DNA of 64,000 nt from positions 124,001 to 188,000 of the forward strand of contig JBIQHD010000005.1 of NCBI GenBank assembly GCA_044508835.1. Reading direction: 5' to 3'. Position 1 is the stretch's first letter. Each line of letters starts with the position of its first letter. The notes below the pieces were generated by a model that saw nothing but the letters and a program-made list of their open reading frames with translations, was not told the origin of the DNA and did not search any database. Positions 25,065 to 32,133 of the stretch are shown here, piece after piece. This DNA comes from JAKFDI01 sp044508835. Its GTDB lineage: Bacteria > Pseudomonadota > Gammaproteobacteria > Burkholderiales > Burkholderiaceae_C. A program made the position numbers and the translations under genes.

Positions 25065-25084
25065 TGAACATGAATTCATGTTCA
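25065..25084. promoter_or_regulatory. Perfect 20-bp palindrome, putative TetR operator
   Basis: TGAACATGAATTCATGTTCA is an exact palindrome of unusually AT-rich sequence for this genome. It lies just after a possible -10 (TAATAT, 25058-25063) and just before the TetR gene, where bound repressor would block transcription. Probably the autoregulatory operator of the sulfatase operon. Confidence 0.7.
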
Positions 25085-25104
25085 TTTGTCGACGGGGCTT
25101 GACA

Positions 25105-25830
25105 GTGAAGCCCGTACCGCTGCAGCAGCTCGCCGCCGCCGACCTCCCCGAGCGCCTGGCCGCGCCGCCGCGCCAGCAGCGCGGGCGCGACCGCCAGCAG
25201 GCGCTGATCGAGGCCGGGCTGCAGCTCACCGCCGCGCGCGACTGGGCCGACGTCACCGTCGGCGACATCGCCGCCGCCATCGGCTGCTCGGTCGGCACCT
25301 TCTACACGCGCTTCCACGACAAGGACAGCTACTTCGCCGTCCTGCTCGCACTGGTGTGCGAGCAGCTGCAGCAGCGTGCCGACGCCTTCTTCGCCGCCCC
25401 CGAGCGGGCCGGGGAAGACGCGCCCGCCTTCGTGCGCGCATGGACGGCGCTGGCCTGCCATTCCTTCGCGCTGCACCGCGGCCTGTACGCCGCGGCGGTG
25501 CTCGACGTCCGCCGCCGCCCGGCCGAAGAGGCCGCGTCGACGCCGCTGATCCGGCTGCGCGACCGCAGCCGCCAGCAGTTCCTGGAAGCGATGTCGCGCT
25601 GGCCGGCCTGCCGCGGTGCGGCCGCGCAGGCCCGGCTGCGCTTCGCCCACCAGATGACGCAGGGCGTGCTGATCAACGCCGTGCTCACGGACCCCGGGCC
25701 GCTCAAGCTCGACGACCCCGGCTTCGCCCGCGAACTCGCCGCGGCGCTGGGCGCCTACGTCGGCCTGCCGGCAACCGCGGCCCAGGCGACGCCGAAGCAG
25801 CGCGCCGGCACCACCAGGAGACCACGATGA
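25105..25830 (+). CDS. TetR/AcrR-family regulator heading the sulfate-ester operon
   Basis: About 241 aa. The N-terminal helix-turn-helix reads V-T-V-G-D-I-A-A-A-I-G-C-S-V-G-T-F-Y-T-R-F-H-D-K, around residues 48-71, and a helical ligand-binding domain follows. Start uncertain: GTG at 25105 has GGGG 7 bp upstream and clears the palindrome. ATG at 25078 lies inside the palindrome and ATG at 25021 inside the hairpin, so both are less likely. The stop overlaps the start of the ABC binding protein (ATGA). Being first in the operon with a palindrome in front suggests autorepression, relieved by a pathway ligand. Confidence 0.82.
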   Translation: MKPVPLQQLAAADLPERLAAPPRQQRGRDRQQALIEAGLQLTAARDWADVTVGDIAAAIGCSVGTFYTRFHDKDSYFAVLLALVCEQLQQRADAFFAAPERAGEDAPAFVRAWTALACHSFALHRGLYAAAVLDVRRRPAEEAASTPLIRLRDRSRQQFLEAMSRWPACRGAAAQARLRFAHQMTQGVLINAVLTDPGPLKLDDPGFARELAAALGAYVGLPATAAQATPKQRAGTTRRPR

Positions 25831-26900
25831 ACCGATTCCTCCACCCCCGGCATCCCCGGCACCCGCGCCACGCCGCCAGGCGGCCGCTCGCGGCCCTCGC
25901 GGCGGGGCTGCTCGCCCTGGCCTGCACGTTCGCCGCCCTGCCCGCCGCCGCGGCCGACCCGCCGGTGCTGCGCTTCCAGGACTACCCCGGCCACGGCAAC
26001 CTGCTGATGCGGGTGGCGCGCAGCAAGGGCTGGTGCCAGGCCGCCGGCATCCAGTGCGAGCTCAAGCAGATCCCGGCCGCGCCGCTCGGCCTGCAGGCGC
26101 TGATCGGCGGCTCGATCGACGTGGCGCAGACGCCCATCGAGGTGGTGGCCGCCGCGGTCCAGCGCGGCGCCAGGCTGCACACCATCGCCGGCTCGGCGGT
26201 GTCCAACATCTTCCAGGTCGACGTGGCCACCCGCGTGGAGATGCCCCACCTCGCCAAGGGCTACCCCGCGTACATGCAGGACCTCGCGGGCCGCAAGGTC
26301 GGCGTGGTGGCGCGCGGCTCGGCCACCGAGTCGTACTTCGCCTTCCTGCTGCAGCAGGCCGGAATGAAGGCCGACGACGTGACCTACGTGGCGGTGGGCT
26401 CGCCCAACACCGCGTTCGCGGCGCTGCGCGCCGGCCAGGTCGACGCCATCGTCAGCTGGGAGCCCTCGGGCACGATGTGCGAGCTGACCCGCCTGTGCCG
26501 CGTGGTCTACCGCGACAGGGCCTTCGCCGAGCCCGCGCTGCTCAAGGCGATGTACGGCGCCGGCACCGGCCTCGTGATGCGCGCCGAGCAGATCGCCGCC
26601 CGGCCCGAGCTGGCGCAGGCGGTGGTCAAGGCCGCCCGGCAGGCCGAGGCCTTCGTCAACGACCCGGCCAACCAGGCCGAGGTGCTGAAGATTTCCGCCG
26701 AGTACTTCAGCTTCGACATGCCGCAGGGCGAGCTGATCGCGCGCCGCACCTTCGAGCTCGGCGTCGAGGCCGGCACCTTCAAGACCATGGTCAGGCGCGA
26801 CGCCGTCGCGGCCACCCTCGAATACCTGAAGCAGACCCGGCAGATGGCCGCGCTGCCCAAGGTGGCCGACCTGGTCTGGGACCAGGCGCCAAGCGAGTGA
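25827..26900 (+). CDS. ABC transporter substrate-binding protein (SsuA/TauA-like)
   Basis: A 357-aa periplasmic binding protein of the NMT1/THI5-like, nitrate-sulfonate-bicarbonate class. The unusually long N-region is H/R/P-rich, with H-P-R repeats at about residues 6-14; the hydrophobic core and signal cleavage site come near A-A-A-A-D at 40-44. The mature domain has V-D-A-I-V-S-W-E-P near 206-214, typical of the family. Family members bind sulfonates, taurine or aromatic carboxylates. Placed before an ATPase, a permease and two sulfatases, it probably captures an organic sulfate ester. Confidence 0.85.
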   Translation: MNRFLHPRHPRHPRHAARRPLAALAAGLLALACTFAALPAAAADPPVLRFQDYPGHGNLLMRVARSKGWCQAAGIQCELKQIPAAPLGLQALIGGSIDVAQTPIEVVAAAVQRGARLHTIAGSAVSNIFQVDVATRVEMPHLAKGYPAYMQDLAGRKVGVVARGSATESYFAFLLQQAGMKADDVTYVAVGSPNTAFAALRAGQVDAIVSWEPSGTMCELTRLCRVVYRDRAFAEPALLKAMYGAGTGLVMRAEQIAARPELAQAVVKAARQAEAFVNDPANQAEVLKISAEYFSFDMPQGELIARRTFELGVEAGTFKTMVRRDAVAATLEYLKQTRQMAALPKVADLVWDQAPSE

Positions 26901-26907
26901 GGCGGCC

Positions 26908-27690
26908 ATGGCAGCGATTTCCATCCGCGACCTGAGCGTCGACTTCGGCGGCGCCGTGCTGGCCGTCGACAACGTGAGCCTGGAGATCGCCTCCGGGCAG
27001 TTCGTGGCCATCGTCGGCCCGAGCGGCTGCGGCAAGACGACGATCCTGAACCACCTGACCGGCCTGCTGCCGGTGCAGCGGGGCACGGTCACCATCGGGG
27101 GCCAGCCGCCCGAGGCCGGCAGCCCGCGCGTGACCTACACCATGGCGCGCGACTGCCTGTTCCCCTGGCGCACGGCGCTGCAGAACGTGTGCTTCGGCAT
27201 GGAGCTGCGCGGCGTCCCGGTGGCCGAGCGCGAGGCGCGGGCGCGCGAGGCGCTGGCGCAGGTGGGGCTGGCGCGCTTCGCCGATGCCTACCCCAAGGCC
27301 CTGTCGCACGGCATGCGCCAGCGTTGCGCGCTGGCCCGCGGCTTCTGCCTGGAGGGCGAGGCGCTGCTGATGGACGAGCCCTTCGGCGCGCTCGACGCGC
27401 AGACCAAGATCCAGCTCGAGGACCTGCTGCTGGAGCTGTGGGGCCAGACGCGGCGCACCGTGGTCTTCATCACCCACGACCTGGCCGAGGCCGTGGCGCT
27501 GGCCGACCGCGTGGTGGTGATGAGCGCGCGGCCCGGGCGCATCGTGGCCGACATGGCCATCGACCTGCCGCGCCCGCGCCACGTGCGCGAGCTGCAGCGC
27601 GACCCGGCCTTCCTGCGCCTGTATTCGCAGGTCTGGGAGCAGCTCGAGCTGGGCATCCGCCATTCGCAGGCGGCGGAGGTGGCGGCATGA
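26908..27690 (+). CDS. ABC transporter ATP-binding protein (SsuB/TauB-like)
   Basis: A 260-aa ABC ATPase. Walker A G-P-S-G-C-G-K-T-T near residues 36-44, a Q-loop region near 80-90 that lacks the usual Gln (T-Y-T-M-A-R-D-C-L-F-P-W), signature L-S-H-G-M-R-Q-R near 132-139, Walker B L-L-M-D-E-P-F-G-A-L-D near 152-162 and an H-loop H-D near 190. The signature is S-H-G instead of S-G-G, a variant also seen in some sulfonate importers. It drives import together with the permease at 27749. Confidence 0.88.
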   Translation: MAAISIRDLSVDFGGAVLAVDNVSLEIASGQFVAIVGPSGCGKTTILNHLTGLLPVQRGTVTIGGQPPEAGSPRVTYTMARDCLFPWRTALQNVCFGMELRGVPVAEREARAREALAQVGLARFADAYPKALSHGMRQRCALARGFCLEGEALLMDEPFGALDAQTKIQLEDLLLELWGQTRRTVVFITHDLAEAVALADRVVVMSARPGRIVADMAIDLPRPRHVRELQRDPAFLRLYSQVWEQLELGIRHSQAAEVAA

Positions 27691-27748
27691 GCGCGCCGGG
27701 CCGCTCCCAAGCGCTCATCCCGCAGCGCGCAGCGCGGAGGGCAGTCCA

Positions 27749-28567
27749 GTGAATTCCCCCCTGCCCGCGATGGCCCGGCCCCTCGCGGCCGGCGCGCCGC
27801 ACCGCGACCCCGCGCGCCGCCGGGGCGGCACCCCGCTGCGCCACGCGGTCTTCCTCATCGTCTTCTTCGGCGCCTGGGAATGGACCGCACGCCAGGGCCT
27901 GCTCGACCGCGCGCTGTTCGGCCAGCCTTCGCAGATCGCGCACTACCTGTGGCAAGGCTTCTTCGTGGACGGCAAGCTCTGGCTGGAGCTGGCCTACACC
28001 GTGGGCGGCACGCTGGCATCCTTCGCGTTGGGCGCCGTGCTGGCGGTGATGCTGGGCCTGGCCTTCACGCAGTGGCCGGCGATGGAACGCGCGCTGGAGC
28101 CGTACCTGGGCGTGATCAACGCCATGCCGCGCTTCGCGCTGGTGCCGCTGTTCCTGCTGTGGTTCGGCCTGGGCATCGGCTCGAAGATCGCCATGGGCAC
28201 GAGCCTGTCGTTCTTCATCGTGCTGGCCAACACGGTGGCCGGCATCCGCGGCGTGCCGCAGGATTTCCTGACGCTCAGCCGCTCGCTGGGCGCCACGCCG
28301 CGGCAGCTGTTCTTCAAGGTGACGCTGCCGTCCGCCGTGCCGGTGATCTTCTCGGGCCTGCGCCTGGGCCTGATCTTCTCGATGCTGGGCGTGGTGGGCG
28401 CCGAGATCATGGCCGCCGAGCACGGCCTGGGCCAGACCCTGGCCTACCTGCAATCGAACTTCAACATGGACGGCGTGATGGCCCTGCTGTTCGTGCTCGC
28501 GGGCCTCGGCATGGTGGTGACCAAGGGCATGGCGCGGCTCGAGGCCTGGCTGCTGCGCTGGCAATGA
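27749..28567 (+). CDS. ABC transporter permease (SsuC/TauC-like)
   Basis: A 272-aa inner-membrane permease with about six transmembrane helices and the cytoplasmic EAA-type loop (S-R-S-L-G-A-T-P-R-Q-L-F-F-K-V-T-L-P near residues 178-195). GTG at 27749 is chosen because GGAGG lies 8 bp upstream; an ATG at 27770 is the alternative. A 21-codon reading frame (27687-27752) bridges the ATPase stop and this start. Its stop overlaps the next start by 4 bp (ATGA). Confidence 0.86.
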   Translation: MNSPLPAMARPLAAGAPHRDPARRRGGTPLRHAVFLIVFFGAWEWTARQGLLDRALFGQPSQIAHYLWQGFFVDGKLWLELAYTVGGTLASFALGAVLAVMLGLAFTQWPAMERALEPYLGVINAMPRFALVPLFLLWFGLGIGSKIAMGTSLSFFIVLANTVAGIRGVPQDFLTLSRSLGATPRQLFFKVTLPSAVPVIFSGLRLGLIFSMLGVVGAEIMAAEHGLGQTLAYLQSNFNMDGVMALLFVLAGLGMVVTKGMARLEAWLLRWQ

Positions 28568-30501
28568 CGACCATGGCAACCATTCCCTCCGGCTGCGCCC
28601 ACCCCGCCACCCTCGGCTTCCAGCGCCTCGTCGCCCGGTCGCTGCCGCCCGAGGACGGCGAGGACTTCGCCGACGCGCAGCGCGGCTTCATCGGCACCGT
28701 GCCGGACGCCGAGGTGCGGCGCGCCGACGGCACCGGCGTGTGGAACCTGCGCGCCTACGGCTTTCTCGACGAGGCCGAGGCGCCCGGCACGGTGCACCCC
28801 GGCCTGTGGCGCCAGGCCCGGCTCAACCGCGGGCACGGCCTGTTCCAGGTCACCGAGCGCATCTTCCAGGTGCGCGGCTTCGACATCGCCAACATCACCT
28901 TCGTCGAGACCGACACCGGCGTCATCGCCATCGACGCGCTCACCTGCGCCGAAACCGCCGCCGCCGCGCTGGCGCTGTACCGCCGCCACCGCGACCCCGA
29001 AGGCCGGCGGGCGCTGCTGGCGGTGGTCTACACCCACAGCCACGCCGACCACTTCGGCGGCGTGCACGGGCTGGTCGACGAAGCCGAGGTGCGCGCCGGC
29101 CGCGTGATGGTGATCGCGCCGGCGGGCTTCCTGCACCACGCGGTGGCCGAGAACGTGATCGCCGGCGTGGCGATGGCCAGGCGCTCGCAGTTCCAGTTCG
29201 GCCAGACCCTGCCCCAGGGCCCCGGCGGCCAGGTCGACGCGGGCCTGGGCAAGACGCTGCCCATCGGCCGGCCGGGCCTGATCGCGCCGACGCGCGAGAT
29301 CAGCGCCGAGCACGAGGTGCTGGTGATCGACGGGCTCGCCATCGAATTCCAGCTCACGCCCGACTCCGAGGCGCCGGCCGAGATGCACCTGTTCATTCCG
29401 GGCGAGCGTGCACTGAACCTGGCCGAGAACGCCACCCACACGCTGCACAACCTGTGCCCGCTGCGCGGTGCGCAGGTGCGCGACGCGCTGGCGTGGTCCA
29501 AGTACCTGCACCAGGCGCTGCACCGCTACGGGCCGCGCACCGAGGTCGTGCTGGCCCAGCACCACTGGCCCACCTGGGGCCGCGAACGCGCCATGCGCTT
29601 CCTCGCCGAGCAGCGCGACCTGTACCGCCTGCTGCACGACCAGACCGTGCGGCTGATGAGCCACGGCCTGAAGGCCGCCGAGATCGCCGAGGGGCTGGCG
29701 CTGCCGCCGGCGCTGGCCGAGCGCTGGCACCTGCGCGGCTTCTACGGCACGGTCTCGCACAACGTGAAGGCCATCGTCCAGCACTACCTGAGCTGGTACG
29801 ACGCGCACCCGGCCAACCTGCACGCGCTGCCCCCGGTGGCCGCGGCGCGCAAGACCGTCGAGTACATGGGCGGCGCCGACGCGGTGATGGCCCGCGCCCG
29901 CGCCGACTTCGAGCGCGGCGAGTTCCGCTGGGTGGCCGAGGTGACGAAGCACCTGGTCTACGCCGAGCCCGGGAACGGCGCAGCCCGCGAGCTGGCGGCC
30001 GCGGCGCTGGAGCAGATGGGCTTCCAGGCCGAGTCGGCCACCTGGCGCAACGCCTTCCTGCTCGGGGCGCACGAATACCGCCACGGCCCGCCGGCGCCCA
30101 CCCTGGCCCCGGCCGGCGGCGCGCTGATGCGCGCGATGAGCAATGCCCTGCTGTTCGACGCGCTGGCGGTGCGCGTGAACGCCGGGCGTGCGCAGGGCCT
30201 GGCCTTCACGCTGCTGTGGGACTTCCGCGACAGCGGCGAGCAGTGGCTCTGCACGCTGTCCAACGGCGCGCTCAGCAGCCTGCGCCTCGACGGCGAGGCA
30301 CCGGCGGCCGACCTCGCGGTCCGCACCGACCGCGACACGCTGGACGCCATCGTGCAGCAGCGCCTCACGCCCGCGCAGGCGCTGGCCGAAGGCCGGCTGC
30401 TGCTCGACGGCCAGGCGCCGCTGCTGGCACGTCTTTTCTCGCTGCTCGATCGCTTCGGCGGCAACTTTCCCGTGGTGGATGCCGCGCCCTGGCCGGCCTG
30501 A
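28564..30501 (+). CDS. Alkyl sulfatase, SdsA1/YjcS-like metallo-beta-lactamase fold
   Basis: A 645-aa class III (zinc) sulfatase. The MBL metal motif T-H-S-H-A-D-H-F-G-G spans residues 157-166 (His158, His160, Asp162, His163). N-A-T-H-T-L-H-N-L near 290 and A-Q-H-H-W-P-T-W-G near 337 are SdsA/YjcS family segments. A helical dimerisation region follows, then a C-terminal SCP2-like domain (about 530-645). SdsA1 hydrolyses primary alkyl sulfates such as SDS to alcohol and sulfate. There is no obvious signal peptide, so it acts in the cytosol, consistent with import of the intact ester. It starts on the permease stop. Confidence 0.87.
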   Translation: MTTMATIPSGCAHPATLGFQRLVARSLPPEDGEDFADAQRGFIGTVPDAEVRRADGTGVWNLRAYGFLDEAEAPGTVHPGLWRQARLNRGHGLFQVTERIFQVRGFDIANITFVETDTGVIAIDALTCAETAAAALALYRRHRDPEGRRALLAVVYTHSHADHFGGVHGLVDEAEVRAGRVMVIAPAGFLHHAVAENVIAGVAMARRSQFQFGQTLPQGPGGQVDAGLGKTLPIGRPGLIAPTREISAEHEVLVIDGLAIEFQLTPDSEAPAEMHLFIPGERALNLAENATHTLHNLCPLRGAQVRDALAWSKYLHQALHRYGPRTEVVLAQHHWPTWGRERAMRFLAEQRDLYRLLHDQTVRLMSHGLKAAEIAEGLALPPALAERWHLRGFYGTVSHNVKAIVQHYLSWYDAHPANLHALPPVAAARKTVEYMGGADAVMARARADFERGEFRWVAEVTKHLVYAEPGNGAARELAAAALEQMGFQAESATWRNAFLLGAHEYRHGPPAPTLAPAGGALMRAMSNALLFDALAVRVNAGRAQGLAFTLLWDFRDSGEQWLCTLSNGALSSLRLDGEAPAADLAVRTDRDTLDAIVQQRLTPAQALAEGRLLLDGQAPLLARLFSLLDRFGGNFPVVDAAPWPA

Positions 30502-30505
30502 AGAC

Positions 30506-32122
30506 ATGACAGACGACACCTTCGACTACGTCATCGTCGGCGGCGGCTCCGCCGGCTGCGTGCTGGCCGGGCGGCTCAGCGAAGACCCGGGCCTGCGCAT
30601 CGCGCTGGTCGAGGCCGGCCCGGCGGACAGCACGCGCTGGGTCTCGGTGCCCGCCGGCCTCGCCGGCACCGTGCCGACGCGGCGCCTGAACTGGGCCTTC
30701 GAGACCGAGCCGCAGCGCGGCCTGAACGGGCGCCGCGGCTACCAGCCCCGCGGCAAGGTGCTGGGCGGCAGCTCGTCCATCAACGCGATGGTCTACATCC
30801 GCGGCCACCGCAGCGACTACGACGACTGGGCCGCCGCCGGCTGCCCCGGCTGGTCCTGGGACGAGGTGCTGCCCTTCTTCCGCCGCTCCGAGGGGCTCAC
30901 CGCGCCGGGGCTGGACGCCCGCTGGCATGGACGCGACGGGCCGCTGAAGGTCTCGGCCCTGGTCTCGCCCAGCGACTTCAACCGCCATTTCCTGCAGGCG
31001 GCCACCGAGTGCGGCCATGCGCTCAACCTCGACTTCAACGGCGCCGAGCAGGACGGCGTGGGCCTGTACCACGTCACCCAGCAAGGCGGCGAGCGCTGGA
31101 ACGCCGCACGCGCCTACCTCGAACCGGCGGCCGGCCGGCCCAACCTCGTCCGGCTGCTGGGTGCGCAGGCGCGGCGCGTGCTGTTCGAGTCCGGTCCCGG
31201 CGCCGAGCGCGCCACCGGCGTGGAGATCGTCCAGGACGGCAGCGTGCGGCGGCTCACGGCGCGGCGCGAGGTGGTGCTGGCGGCCGGCGCCTTCGGCAGC
31301 CCGCAGCTGCTGATGCTCTCGGGCATCGGCGACGGCGAGGCGCTGCAGGCGCTGGGCCTCGCGACGCGGGTGCACCGGCCGGCGGTGGGCGCCAACCTGC
31401 AGGACCACCCCGACTGCCTGATCTCGCGCCGCCAGAGCGACCCGGGGCTGTTCGGCCTCGGCCTGCAGGGGCTGGCGCGCCTGGCCCGCGAGTGGCGGCT
31501 GTACGGGCGCGAGCGGCGCGGCCTGCTGAGCACCAACTTCGCCGAGAGCGGCGGCTTCTTCCGCAGCCGCCCCGGGCTGCCGCGGCCGGACGTGCAGTGG
31601 CACTTCGTCGTCGCCATGGTCGACGAGCACGGCCGGCGCCGCCACCTCGGCTGCGGCTTCAGCCTGCATGCCTGCGTGCTGCGCCCGCGCTCGCGCGGCA
31701 GCGTGCGCCTGGCAAGCAGCGACCCGCTGGCCGCGCCGCGCATCGACCCGGCGTTTCTCGACGACCCCGAGGACGTGCAGACGCTCACGCGCGCCTACCG
31801 CGCCACGCGCGCGCTGCTGGACACGCGCGCCCTCGCACCGCACGCCGGCCGGCCGCTGCACGACGAGCCCGCGCCCGGCGACGACGCCGCGATCGAACGC
31901 TTCCTGCGCGCGCGCGTGGACACCATCTACCACCCGGTGGGCACCTGCCGCATGGGCAGCGATGCCGACGCCGTGCTCGACCCGCAGCTGCGCGTGCGCG
32001 GCGTGCGGGGCCTGCGCGTCGTCGACGCGAGCGTCATGCCCACGCTGGTGGGCGGCAACACCAACGCGCCCACGATCATGATTGCCGAGAAGGCGGTCGA
32101 CCTGATGCGCGCCAACGCCTGA
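30506..32122 (+). CDS. GMC-family FAD oxidoreductase (choline/alcohol dehydrogenase-like)
   Basis: A 538-aa flavoprotein. The FAD-binding V-I-V-G-G-G-S-A-G-C near residues 9-18 and the E-A-G-P-A-D ribose contact near 36-41 are visible, then the GMC signature 1 region (R-G-K-V-L-G-G-S-S-S-I-N-A-M near 86-99), GMC signature 2 (G-A-F-G-S-P-Q-L-L-M-L-S-G near 260-272), and the C-terminal H-P-V-G-T-C-R-M-G with catalytic His near 473 and N-T-N-A-P near 515. It probably oxidises the alcohol released by the sulfatases. It lies 4 bp after the alkyl sulfatase gene. Confidence 0.88.
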   Translation: MTDDTFDYVIVGGGSAGCVLAGRLSEDPGLRIALVEAGPADSTRWVSVPAGLAGTVPTRRLNWAFETEPQRGLNGRRGYQPRGKVLGGSSSINAMVYIRGHRSDYDDWAAAGCPGWSWDEVLPFFRRSEGLTAPGLDARWHGRDGPLKVSALVSPSDFNRHFLQAATECGHALNLDFNGAEQDGVGLYHVTQQGGERWNAARAYLEPAAGRPNLVRLLGAQARRVLFESGPGAERATGVEIVQDGSVRRLTARREVVLAAGAFGSPQLLMLSGIGDGEALQALGLATRVHRPAVGANLQDHPDCLISRRQSDPGLFGLGLQGLARLAREWRLYGRERRGLLSTNFAESGGFFRSRPGLPRPDVQWHFVVAMVDEHGRRRHLGCGFSLHACVLRPRSRGSVRLASSDPLAAPRIDPAFLDDPEDVQTLTRAYRATRALLDTRALAPHAGRPLHDEPAPGDDAAIERFLRARVDTIYHPVGTCRMGSDADAVLDPQLRVRGVRGLRVVDASVMPTLVGGNTNAPTIMIAEKAVDLMRANA

Positions 32123-32133
32123 GGAGAACGCCC

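Noticed and set aside
25099..25104. TTGACA, a perfect -35 hexamer
   Set aside because: It lies downstream of the operator palindrome at the start of the TetR gene, and no -10 follows at 16-18 bp.
25021..25104. Upstream start codons for the TetR gene at 25021 and 25078
   Set aside because: One lies inside the 17-bp hairpin and the other inside the 20-bp palindrome; neither has a ribosome-binding site. GTG at 25105 is better placed.
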